64,000 bases of DNA. Source: Nitratidesulfovibrio sp. SRB-5. GTDB taxonomy: Bacteria; Desulfobacterota; Desulfovibrionia; Desulfovibrionales; Desulfovibrionaceae. This document shows positions 20,556 through 27,968 of the stretch, piece after piece. The number at the start of each line of letters is the position of its first letter. Position 1 is the stretch's first letter. The notes beneath the pieces are model-generated. The model was not told the origin of the DNA. It did not search any database and saw only the letters and a list, made by a program, of their open reading frames with translations. The position numbers were made by a program, and so were the translations under genes. The DNA lies in NCBI RefSeq assembly GCF_019931275.1, contig NZ_JAIOTY010000001.1, forward strand, positions 372,001 through 436,000. The letters are read 5' to 3'.

Positions 20556-22096
20556 ACGGGGCGCGGGACGGGACACCCCCGGACATGCAGGCCGACGTCC
20601 GGACAGACGTGCGTCCCGAAGCCCGGCGCGACGCCGGACCGGCAGCCCCCCCCGGCGCGGGTCAGGCTGACCAAACGGACCAGGCGGACCAGGACGCATC
20701 ACCGGCGCCGGACGGCCTGCCCCCCCGCCCGGCTGCCCTGTCGGGGCTGGCCGAGTGCGGCGAGGTGTCCATGCAGACGGTGCGCTACGCCGAGGACCTG
20801 GCGGCGCTCTACACCGTGGAACGGGCTCAGCGGGCGGAATTGCAGGCCGTCAACGAGCGCTTGAGCGCGGTCATCGACTCCATGGCCGATGGCATGCTTA
20901 CTGTGGATGCGACGGGCGTGGCGGTTACCGTGAATACGGCGGCCTGCGCCATGCTGGAGCGTTCCCCGGCGGAACTGGAGGGCCGTCCGCTGCTGGAATT
21001 ACTGGGCGAGGCGGGCGCGGCGGCGGTGTTGCCGCAGGGCGGGCACGGGGCAAGACTCCCCGGCGGGGGCGGTACCGAAGGTGTGTCCGGGCCGTACATG
21101 CGCGGACAGTATGTATCCGGACAGGACCTGTACGGGGCGCGGGTGGTGGAACTGGAACTGCCCTCGCCCGAAGGGCTGGCCCGGCGGGTCGTGCGGGTGG
21201 CCACATCGCCCATGCGCGACGGCGGGCGTGTGCTGGTGCTGCACGACATCAGCATGCAACGCCGGGTGCAGCACCTGAAGCAGGATTTTCTGGCCATCAT
21301 TTCACACGAGATGCGCACCCCGCTCAACGGTATCCTTGGGTTGGGAGACGTGCTGCTGGACGAGGCGCGCCGCCGGGGCGATTCCGACGCCGAGGAACTG
21401 CTGGGCCACCTGTTGCAGGCAGCGCGGCGCATGCACGCCATGGTGCGCGAGGTGGTGCGCTTTGCCGAGGTGCAAGGCGGCCGCGTGGAGGCCGCGGATG
21501 CGCCCGTGGACATGTATTGGGTGCTGACCGGCGTGCTGGAAGAGCTTTCCGCCTTTGCAGCAGCCCACGGCGTGGTGCTGGGGCCGATGCCCATGGGGAT
21601 GCCGGTGACGGTGCGCGGCAACGCCGGGCTGCTGCGCGAACTGTTCCTGCACGTGGTGCACAATGCCATTCGCTTCAACAGGCAGGGAGGCATGGTGACC
21701 TTGCGCTGCCGTCCGCCGCGCGGCATGGCCGGGCCAGGTGTGGCGAATGGGCCCGGCGGGCCAGACGGGCCAGCCGGCAAGGGGAGTCCGGATGTGCCGA
21801 GCGGGCAGGGCTGCGCGGTCCGCGAGGTGGTGGTGGAAGTGGCGGACACGGGCGTGGGCATCGGCGCGCAGGAGCGTGAGCGGGTGTTCGAAAGTTTTTA
21901 TCAGGCGCAAGGGTACATGACGCGCAACCGCGAAGGATTGGGCATCGGGCTTACCTTGGCCCGGGCCATTGCCCGCCTGCACGGGGGAGAGGTGACCCTG
22001 GCCAGCGAGGTGGGCCGGGGAACGACGGTGTCGGTGCGTCTGCCTGCCTGCGTGGGCGTGTATGGCGCGTCCGTCCGGGAAACCTCGGCAGGGTGA
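20552..22096 (+). CDS. Soluble PAS histidine kinase
   Basis: A 514-residue kinase without membrane segments. An 85-residue low-complexity N-terminus contains a 9-bp repeat coding Gln-x-Asp triplets (20663-20689). A short coiled coil and a PAS domain (about 105-235) lead to HisKA with His252 (IISHEMRTPLNGIL) and HATPase (DTGVGIGAQE, GLGIGLTLARAI). A Gly/Pro-rich insertion (GPGGPDGPAG) lies in the HATPase between the N box and G1 box. The start overlaps the receiver gene by four bases. The PAS has no recognisable cofactor signature, so the stimulus is unknown. Confidence 0.9.
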   Translation: MNGARDGTPPDMQADVRTDVRPEARRDAGPAAPPGAGQADQTDQADQDASPAPDGLPPRPAALSGLAECGEVSMQTVRYAEDLAALYTVERAQRAELQAVNERLSAVIDSMADGMLTVDATGVAVTVNTAACAMLERSPAELEGRPLLELLGEAGAAAVLPQGGHGARLPGGGGTEGVSGPYMRGQYVSGQDLYGARVVELELPSPEGLARRVVRVATSPMRDGGRVLVLHDISMQRRVQHLKQDFLAIISHEMRTPLNGILGLGDVLLDEARRRGDSDAEELLGHLLQAARRMHAMVREVVRFAEVQGGRVEAADAPVDMYWVLTGVLEELSAFAAAHGVVLGPMPMGMPVTVRGNAGLLRELFLHVVHNAIRFNRQGGMVTLRCRPPRGMAGPGVANGPGGPDGPAGKGSPDVPSGQGCAVREVVVEVADTGVGIGAQERERVFESFYQAQGYMTRNREGLGIGLTLARAIARLHGGEVTLASEVGRGTTVSVRLPACVGVYGASVRETSAG

Positions 22097-22572
22097 CGTT
22101 TGGGGCGCGGCCACGCGCATGGGTGCCCCCCGTGTGCCCGGGCCGTTCGCCCACTCCGGGACAGGACGGCGGATGGGGGTTTCGCCGTGCGGCCCACCTG
22201 CCCTGGAGTTGACCAACCCCCGACCCAGGTCGCGCCGGGTCCCGCGCGAGCGCATGCTCGAACCCGGCGCGGCCGCAGGGAAAGTGCGGAGCGATGCAGG
22301 GGGTGGCCCGGCGCGACCGTCATGGCTCGTAACGCCGGGTCCCGCGCGAGCGCATGCTCGAACCCGGCGCGGCCGCAGGGAAAGTGCGGAGCGATGCAGG
22401 GGGGTGGCCCGGCGCGACCATAGGGAAAAAGGCGAGTGGAGTGCATGGCCCGGCGCGGCCACGGGGAAGGCACGCGAAGAATGGCGCCGCACGTTGCGGT
22501 GCCATGGGAACGGCAGGAGGCATTCACCAACGCCCGGCCACGGAGACAGGGCGCACAGCGGGGGAGGACCGC
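22097..22572 (+). other. Gene-free 476-base gap with structured repeats
   Basis: No coding region is supported here. Besides the two long direct repeats listed separately, a third shorter related stretch lies at 22444-22475, and an 11-bp stem hairpin (ATGGCGCCGCA, loop CGT, one G-T pair) lies at 22481-22505. The HD-GYP ribosome site GGGGAGGA is at the right edge. Confidence 0.75.
22233..22419. repeat. Two 86/87-bp direct repeats, each with a nested inverted repeat (REP-like)
   Basis: Copies at 22233-22318 and 22333-22419 start exactly 100 bases apart and differ by a single inserted G. Each begins with a nested palindrome: outer stem CGCCGGGT / ACCCGGCG (22233-22240 with 22262-22269; 22333-22340 with 22362-22369) and inner stem CGAGC-GCAT-GCTCG. 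They sit in the gap before the HD-GYP gene. They look like a repetitive extragenic palindrome pair or a structured untranslated leader. Confidence 0.85.
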
Positions 22573-23382
22573 ATGACGCAGGACACCACGCACGATCCAC
22601 GGCATCCCGAACGGAACCGCATTGCCGAGGAAGCGGAAGAGGCCTGCACGGCCATGGAGGAAACGCGCGAGCAATTGCGCCTGGCCCACGGGCAGTTGCG
22701 CGCCTTCGCCGACGATCTGGGGCGTACCGTGCTCGACCTGCGTGCCTCGCGCGCGGAACTGGAGCGCTCGTACCTCGACACGCTGAACAGGCTCACCCTG
22801 GCCGCCGCCTACAAGGACGACGACACCGGCGACCACATCCTGCGCATGGCCTTTTACAGCGAAGGCATCGCCGCCGCGCTGGGCATGCACGCCGACGGCC
22901 TGCGCGACATACGCGTGGCCGCGCCCATGCACGACGTGGGCAAGATCGGCACGCCCGACGCCATCCTGTTGAAGCCGGGCCGACTCACGCCGGAGGAATT
23001 CACGGTGATGCAGCAGCATGCCGTCATCGGCGAGAAGATACTGTCGGCCTCGTCGTCGCGGGTGGTGCGCATTGCCGCCACCATCGCGGGCACCCACCAC
23101 GAGCGCTGGGACGGCAGCGGCTATCCGCGTGGCCTTTCGGGCGAAGGGATTCCGCTGGAGGGGCGCATCGTGGCCGTGGCCGACGTGTTCGACGCGCTGA
23201 CCAGCAAGCGGCCCTACAAGCCCGCCTTCGAGCTGGACAAGGCCCTCGGCATCATGCGCGAAGGGCGGGGTACCCACTTCGATCCCGGGCCGCTGGACGC
23301 CTTTCTGGAAATCGCGAAAGACCTGTGGGCTGCGCGGGACGGGGTAAGCTCAACCCTGCGCACTGGCGAGCATGACGGGTGA
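22573..23382 (+). CDS. HD-GYP domain protein (probable cyclic-di-GMP phosphodiesterase)
   Basis: A 269-residue protein with an N-terminal coiled coil (about 10-65) and an HD-GYP domain. The HD pair is His120-Asp121 (MHDVGKIGTPDAILLKPG), followed by the His pair in AGTHHERWDGSGYP with Gly183-Tyr184-Pro185. The metal ligands look complete, so hydrolysis of cyclic di-GMP is likely though not proven. It lacks its own receiver; the stand-alone receivers upstream might act on it. GGGGAGGA precedes the ATG at 22573. The 476-base gap with structured repeats upstream means it may have its own transcript or a regulated leader. Confidence 0.9.
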   Translation: MTQDTTHDPRHPERNRIAEEAEEACTAMEETREQLRLAHGQLRAFADDLGRTVLDLRASRAELERSYLDTLNRLTLAAAYKDDDTGDHILRMAFYSEGIAAALGMHADGLRDIRVAAPMHDVGKIGTPDAILLKPGRLTPEEFTVMQQHAVIGEKILSASSSRVVRIAATIAGTHHERWDGSGYPRGLSGEGIPLEGRIVAVADVFDALTSKRPYKPAFELDKALGIMREGRGTHFDPGPLDAFLEIAKDLWAARDGVSSTLRTGEHDG

Positions 23383-23454
23383 ATGTTCCCCCATGCGGAC
23401 CGGGAAGGGCACCGGCAGATGGCACGCGGAGAACTGTTTCATGTGGTTTCCTTT

Positions 23455-23471
23455 CCGGAACACTGTTCCGG
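23455..23471. promoter_or_regulatory. 17-bp perfect palindrome, candidate operator
   Basis: CCGGAACA-C-TGTTCCGG is a perfect dyad in the 269-base gap between the HD-GYP gene and the first Rrf2 gene, 181 bases before the Rrf2 start. Too short-looped for a terminator, it resembles a dimeric repressor site. The binder is unknown. Confidence 0.5.
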
Positions 23472-23563
23472 ATTGAAAACATCCTGGATGGAAATGGTCA
23501 GATACAATAGTTCTCCGGTGTGCGCGCCGCAATGTCGGAGTGTGCCGATTCTGACTAATGGTG

Positions 23564-23582
23564 TTGAATGCCGTGCAGGCAT
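23564..23582 (+). promoter_or_regulatory. Candidate Rrf2-type dyad upstream of the first Rrf2 gene
   Basis: TTGAAT (23564-23569) overlaps the dyad ATGCC-GTGCA-GGCAT (23568-23582). The same form, AT(R)CC-N5-GG(Y)AT just after a TTGAAT, lies before the second Rrf2 gene. No convincing -10 is seen, so only the dyad is claimed. Confidence 0.4.
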
Positions 23583-23651
23583 GGTGTAGGTGTACCGCAG
23601 CGGACGGAGTGCAACATCGCGCGCCGCCGCAACGGGAGACCTTGAAACGGC

Positions 23652-24110
23652 ATGAAGCTTACCGCCAGAACGCGCTATGCGGCACGGGTGCTGGTGGCTC
23701 TTGCGGTGCATGGCACCGAGGGGCCGCTGACCACCACCGCGCTGTCGCGCCACACGGACATCAGCGTCCAGTTCCTGGAGCAGATTCTCAAGGATCTGCG
23801 CCGCGCCGGGCTTACGGCCAGTGCGCGGGGAGCCATGGGCGGGCACCGGCTTGCGCTGCCACCCGCCAGGATATCACTGGGCACAGTGGTACGGCTCATG
23901 GAGGGCGGCATCCGCATCGCGGAGCACTGCGACCTGCCCGCCACCCCCGGCGACAGGCTGACCTGCCTCGGCTGGACACGCGCCGCCGATGCCGTGGAAT
24001 CGGCGCTGGACTCGATCACCCTGGACGACCTGGCCAAGGGCCTGCCCGACCTGACGGACCACGACACGCCGCCTGACGGCACCACTCACGCCGACAGGCC
24101 GGGTGCCTGA
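23652..24110 (+). CDS. Rrf2 family transcriptional regulator
   Basis: A 152-residue winged-helix protein with the Rrf2 start MKLTARTRYAARVLVALAVH and the second-helix/wing signature LEQILKDLRRAGLTASARGAMGGHRLA. The effector region keeps only Cys93 and Cys105 (EHCDLP, LTCLGW); the middle cysteine of IscR-type three-Cys clusters is absent, so an Fe-S cluster, if any, would use another ligand. No clear Shine-Dalgarno is visible (CCTTGAAACGGC before ATG). A hairpin terminator follows at 24176-24216. Target genes are unknown; its own promoter carries a dyad shared with the next Rrf2 gene. Confidence 0.9.
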   Translation: MKLTARTRYAARVLVALAVHGTEGPLTTTALSRHTDISVQFLEQILKDLRRAGLTASARGAMGGHRLALPPARISLGTVVRLMEGGIRIAEHCDLPATPGDRLTCLGWTRAADAVESALDSITLDDLAKGLPDLTDHDTPPDGTTHADRPGA

Positions 24111-24175
24111 CCTGCCCCAGGGGCACGGCTTCCGTTCCTTTTCGCAGTATCCCCCTGCCGGACGCTTTTGCAGAC

Positions 24176-24216
24176 AATGGCGCCCCGCCCGTACAGGCGA
24201 GGCGCCGTTTCATTTT
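24176..24216 (+). terminator. Terminator of the first Rrf2 gene
   Basis: A hairpin with outer stem AATGGCGCC / GGCGCCGTT (one T-G pair), inner stem CGCC / GGCG and loop CGTACA, followed by TCATTTT. It begins 65 bases after the Rrf2 stop codon. Confidence 0.75.
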
Positions 24217-24302
24217 CATGCAACAGGACGCGTGTGGTGCGGTGTGGCTTGATGTGTCCGTGTTGCGGCGCGCAATGTGGATTTTGAGCGTGGCAATCCG
24301 TT

Positions 24303-24314
24303 CAATCCGGATTG
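24303..24314. promoter_or_regulatory. 12-bp palindrome CAATCCGGATTG
   Basis: A perfect palindrome 39 bases upstream of the -35 of the Rrf2/kinase operon, with an extra CAATCCG half-site at 24294-24300. It may be an activator or repressor site. No family can be assigned. Confidence 0.4.
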
Positions 24315-24352
24315 TCCTGATGTGGAGTGAATGCGTTAGTTGTGCGATGTTG

Positions 24353-24381
24353 TTGAATATACCATTTAGGTATGCTATGGT
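24353..24381 (+). promoter_or_regulatory. Promoter of the second Rrf2 operon with a dyad in the spacer
   Basis: TTGAAT (24353-24358) and TATGGT (24376-24381) are 17 bp apart. The spacer holds ATACC-ATTTA-GGTAT (24359-24373), so a bound dimer would block polymerase. Rrf2 proteins commonly autoregulate, which makes this the likely autoregulatory site. Confidence 0.55.
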
Positions 24382-24520
24382 GCGACAGTGCGCATCAAGT
24401 GTCTGCCGTTACCCGCATGCATGCGGATGCGACGGCGACGACGTGCGCGCATGCGGCATGCACGGGCGTGTGGGGCCTGGTGAATGGCCGCGAGATGATC
24501 GTCAACCGAGGGGGCAGGTC

Positions 24521-25315
24521 ATGCGACTGCTGACCAACAGCCGCTACGGCACGCGGATGATGCTGGACATCGCCCAGCACAGCCGCCTGGGGCCGGTGCT
24601 GATGCGCGACGTGGCGCGCAGGCTGGACGTATCGCAGAAGTATCTGGAAAAGATCAGCCGTTCGCTGAAGGAGGCGGGCCTGCTGATGAGCCAGCGCGGG
24701 CCCAACGGCGGACACCGGCTGGGCCGCGCACCCGATGAAATTTCAGTGGGCGACGTGGTGCGCGTGCTGGAAGGCGGGGCGGAAATGGTGGGCTGCGGCC
24801 GCGACGAGGAAAACTGCACCCATGCCCCAGGCTGCCTCACGCGCATGGTCTGGAAGGAGTGCAGCCGGGCCATGTTCGCCCGGCTGGACGCCATCACCTT
24901 CGGCGAACTGCTGCGCTATGTGGATCAGGGGGTGAAGTTCGGCGACTGGTGCCCCGGCACCGTGGACGAGCATCGTCACGAGGCGGAACGAGAGCTGCGC
25001 GCCCTGGGCGGGCTGGAGGAGCCGACTGGCATGGCGGGAGCGCAGACATTCGGCGGGCAGGCCACGACATGTTGCCCCGGCGATGCCGCGCCGATCACGC
25101 AGGCCGAGCCGATCGCACAGGCCGAGCCGATCGCACCGACGGTACCGGCCATGCCGATCACGCAGGACCCGCAGGCCGTGCCCGGGCCGCCCGGGCGGCG
25201 ACGCGTATCGGAACCGTGCGAGCCGGAGGGTCCGGTGGAACCGGACGGGGCGGAGGATGCGGAATGGTCGGGCACCCCGCGCGTCTCCCGCACAAGGCCG
25301 ATCCGCGTGCCCTGA
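24521..25315 (+). CDS. Rrf2/IscR-like regulator with probable Fe-S cluster and long repetitive tail
   Basis: A 264-residue protein. The first 160 residues are a standard Rrf2 winged helix (MRLLTNSRYGTRMMLDIAQH; LEKISRSLKEAGLLMSQRGPNGGHRL) with three cysteines Cys92, Cys99 and Cys105, nearly the IscR spacing (92, 98, 104), so a [2Fe-2S] or [4Fe-4S] sensor cluster is likely. The remaining 100 residues are a low-complexity extension absent from typical Rrf2 proteins; it includes an 18-bp tandem repeat (25100-25135, Gln-Ala-Glu-Pro-Ile-Ala). The start is taken at the ATG preceded by GGGGGCAGG. It heads an operon with the heme-motif kinase (52-base gap), so it may tie cluster state to expression of that sensor. 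Confidence 0.87.
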   Translation: MRLLTNSRYGTRMMLDIAQHSRLGPVLMRDVARRLDVSQKYLEKISRSLKEAGLLMSQRGPNGGHRLGRAPDEISVGDVVRVLEGGAEMVGCGRDEENCTHAPGCLTRMVWKECSRAMFARLDAITFGELLRYVDQGVKFGDWCPGTVDEHRHEAERELRALGGLEEPTGMAGAQTFGGQATTCCPGDAAPITQAEPIAQAEPIAPTVPAMPITQDPQAVPGPPGRRRVSEPCEPEGPVEPDGAEDAEWSGTPRVSRTRPIRVP

Positions 25316-25367
25316 CCGTGGCGGCCCGGTGTGTGGGATGCGCGCGGCGGCAGCACGGGAGGTTGCC

Positions 25368-27968
25368 ATGGCCGCAATGACCGCCGGGACGGGCGGCACG
25401 ACATCCGGTGACAGGGGCCCGGACAGGGGCCCGGACAGGGGCTCGGACGGGGGCAAGGGGCCGGGTACGGGTTCGGGCGCCGATGCGGGCGCCTCGCCCG
25501 GTTCTGCCCCTGCCGCCCGCGCGGGAAGACCCGGCAAGCCGGGATGGGGCCGACGCCTGCGCGGCCTGCCGGGCGGCAGCCTGGCCGCCAAGGTGGTGGC
25601 GGGCAGCGGCGCGGCGCTGTTCCTGGGGGTGCTGGTGCTGTCGCTGGGCAGCATCCGCTACCAGCGCGAGCACCTGCACGACGAACTGGCCGCCGGGGGC
25701 GACCGCCTGGGCACCACCATCCGCCTGGGCGCGCGCTTCGCCATGATGCTGAACGCCCGCGACGAGATCAACCAGATCATCAGCGACGTGGCCCGCCAGA
25801 AGGACATCGTTTCCATCCGCATCTACAACAAGGAAGGCGTCATCAAGTTCTCGGGCGACCCGGACGAGGTGGAACGCCGCACCAACATCCGCGACGAGGC
25901 CTGCGCCGCCTGCCACCGCACGGCGGAACCGCGCAAGTGGCTGGCCCTGCGCGAGCGCACCCGCGTGTTCACCGACACGGATGGCCGTCGCCTGCTGGGC
26001 AGCCTTACCCCCATCATGAACGAACCCGGCTGTTCGGGCGAGCCCTGCCACTTCCACCCGGCGGACAAGCTGGTGCTGGGCGCGCTGGAAGTGGTGCTTT
26101 CGTTGCAGGACGCGGAGGCCGAAGTGCTGGCCTTCCAGACCCGGGTGGTCACCCTGGCGGCGGCGGTGTTCCTGCTGGGGGCCACGGCGGTGCATCTGTT
26201 CCTGCGGCGCTTTCTGACGCGGCCCGTGGCCCGGCTCATCGAGGGCACCCGCGCCGTGGCGCGCGGCGAGAAGGTGGACCTTTCCGACGTGCGCCAGCAA
26301 GACGAGATAGGCGAACTGGCCGGGGCCATCACCCGCATGGACCGCGACATCGCCCAGAAGCGGGCGGAACTGAACCGCCAGCGCGACGAGTACCAGCGGC
26401 TGTTCGATCAGGTGCCCTGCGCCATCACCGTGCAGGACAGGAACCTGCGGCTGCTGCGCTACAACCGCATGTTTCGCGAGAACTTCACGCCAAGGCCCGG
26501 CGATTTCTGCTTTCAGGCCTACAAGGGGCGCACCGGCAAGTGCCCCAACTGCGCCGTGGAAATGACCATGCAGACCGGCCTTGCCCATTGCAGCGAGGAA
26601 AGCGGCTTCCACACCGACGGCAGCCGGGCGCACTGGATCGTGCACACCTCGCCCGTGTTCGATGCGGAAGGGCGGGTGGTGGCGGCCATGGAAATGACCC
26701 TGGACATCACCGACCGCAAGGAACTGGAAGAAAAGCTGCGCCGCTCGGAACTGAAGTACCACGCCATCTTCAACCACATTCCCAGCGCCGTGTTCGTGCT
26801 GGACCAGCAGACCCTGGAGGTGGTGGACTGCAATTCCACGGCGGAAAAGGTGTACGGCTGGCCGCGCGAGGAAATGAAGGGCCGCTCGTTCCTGGACCTG
26901 TTCCCGCCGGACGAGCGCGAACGCTACGCCTCGCAGTTGCGGGCCTTCACCGTGCTGAACCGCGCCCGCAACGTGGCCCGCGACGGCAGGCCCTTTCACG
27001 TGGACATCATGCTGTCCCCGGCGGAATACCTGGCCCGGCAGGTGCTGCTGGTGACCACCACCGACATCACCGAACGGCTGGAGGCCGAGCAGAAGGTCAT
27101 TCAGGCGGGCAAGATGGCCACCCTGGGCGAAATGGCCACGGGCGTTGCCCACGAACTGAACCAGCCGCTGACGGTCATCAAGACCGCCGGGGGCTTCCTG
27201 TTGCGCAAGGTGACGCGCGGCGAACTCATCGACCCGGAAATCCTGGCCACCATGGCCCGCGAGATCGACGGCCACGTGGACCGGGCCAGCCGCATCATCG
27301 GGCACATGCGCGACTTTGGCCGCCGCTCGGACCTGGCGCTGGAGCGGGTGGACGTGAACGCGGTGCTGCAAAGCGCCACGGAATTCTTCAGCCGCCAGCT
27401 GTCGCTGCGCGGCATCGACATCGACTGGCGGCTGGCCGAGCCGCTGCCCCCGGTCATGGCCGTGTCCAACCGGCTGGAGCAGGTGTTCATCAACCTGCTG
27501 CTCAACGCCCGCGACGCCATAGAGGAGCGCAGCGAGAAGGAGCCGGGCGCGCCGCGCCGCATCATCGTGGAAACGGTGGCCGACGACCGGCGGGTGACGG
27601 CGCGGGTGTGCGACACCGGCGGCGGCATACCTCCGGCGCTGCTGCCGCGCATCTTCGAGCCGTTCTTCACCACCAAGAAGGTGGGCAAGGGCACGGGGCT
27701 GGGGCTTTCCATCAGCTACGGACTGGTCAAGGAGTTCGGCGGGTCCATCCAGGCGTCCAACATGGCGGAGGGCGGGGCGTGCTTCACCCTGAACTTTCCG
27801 GTGACTTCCGGGGCCGTGGGCGCTGCCGGATCGGGGGGGACTGCGGGGGCAGGGGGCGACGCCCCGGGTAGGGCAGGAGGCGGGGCAGATGCGCCCGCCA
27901 CCGCGCCGGGGCCGGACGGGACCGCTGACGGCACCCCCGCCGGGGGCGTGGGAGGGGACGCGGCATGA
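25368..27968 (+). CDS. Membrane histidine kinase with periplasmic heme motifs and Cys-rich PAS
   Basis: An 866-residue kinase. A repetitive N-terminus (Asp-Arg-Gly-Pro units, 25410-25457) precedes TM1 (about 70-95). The periplasmic domain has CAACH (Cys179-His183), a c-type heme motif, and CSGEPCH (Cys222-His228), a CX4CH motif of the kind used for heme in some Desulfovibrio cytochromes. TM2 is at 257-277, then HAMP, a PAS with Cys381, Cys392 and Cys395 (C-x10-C-x2-C), a second PAS, HisKA with His595 (GVAHELNQPLTVIK) and HATPase (DTGGGI, GTGLGLSISYGL). GGGAGG precedes the ATG; the stop overlaps the next gene by four bases. A direct redox or small-ligand sensor is likely. Confidence 0.92.
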   Translation: MAAMTAGTGGTTSGDRGPDRGPDRGSDGGKGPGTGSGADAGASPGSAPAARAGRPGKPGWGRRLRGLPGGSLAAKVVAGSGAALFLGVLVLSLGSIRYQREHLHDELAAGGDRLGTTIRLGARFAMMLNARDEINQIISDVARQKDIVSIRIYNKEGVIKFSGDPDEVERRTNIRDEACAACHRTAEPRKWLALRERTRVFTDTDGRRLLGSLTPIMNEPGCSGEPCHFHPADKLVLGALEVVLSLQDAEAEVLAFQTRVVTLAAAVFLLGATAVHLFLRRFLTRPVARLIEGTRAVARGEKVDLSDVRQQDEIGELAGAITRMDRDIAQKRAELNRQRDEYQRLFDQVPCAITVQDRNLRLLRYNRMFRENFTPRPGDFCFQAYKGRTGKCPNCAVEMTMQTGLAHCSEESGFHTDGSRAHWIVHTSPVFDAEGRVVAAMEMTLDITDRKELEEKLRRSELKYHAIFNHIPSAVFVLDQQTLEVVDCNSTAEKVYGWPREEMKGRSFLDLFPPDERERYASQLRAFTVLNRARNVARDGRPFHVDIMLSPAEYLARQVLLVTTTDITERLEAEQKVIQAGKMATLGEMATGVAHELNQPLTVIKTAGGFLLRKVTRGELIDPEILATMAREIDGHVDRASRIIGHMRDFGRRSDLALERVDVNAVLQSATEFFSRQLSLRGIDIDWRLAEPLPPVMAVSNRLEQVFINLLLNARDAIEERSEKEPGAPRRIIVETVADDRRVTARVCDTGGGIPPALLPRIFEPFFTTKKVGKGTGLGLSISYGLVKEFGGSIQASNMAEGGACFTLNFPVTSGAVGAAGSGGTAGAGGDAPGRAGGGADAPATAPGPDGTADGTPAGGVGGDAA

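Larger units (their letters stand above)
24111..24520 (+). other. Gene-free 410-base gap before the second Rrf2 gene
   Basis: Contains the terminator of the first Rrf2 gene, a 12-bp palindrome and the promoter of the second Rrf2 operon, all listed separately. No coding sequence is supported; the 5' untranslated region of the second Rrf2 operon would be about 130 bases. Confidence 0.75.

Noticed and set aside
25158-27371. Minus-strand open frame of 737 codons opposite the heme-motif kinase
   Set aside because: Same reason: antisense, compositionally biased, no recognisable domain.
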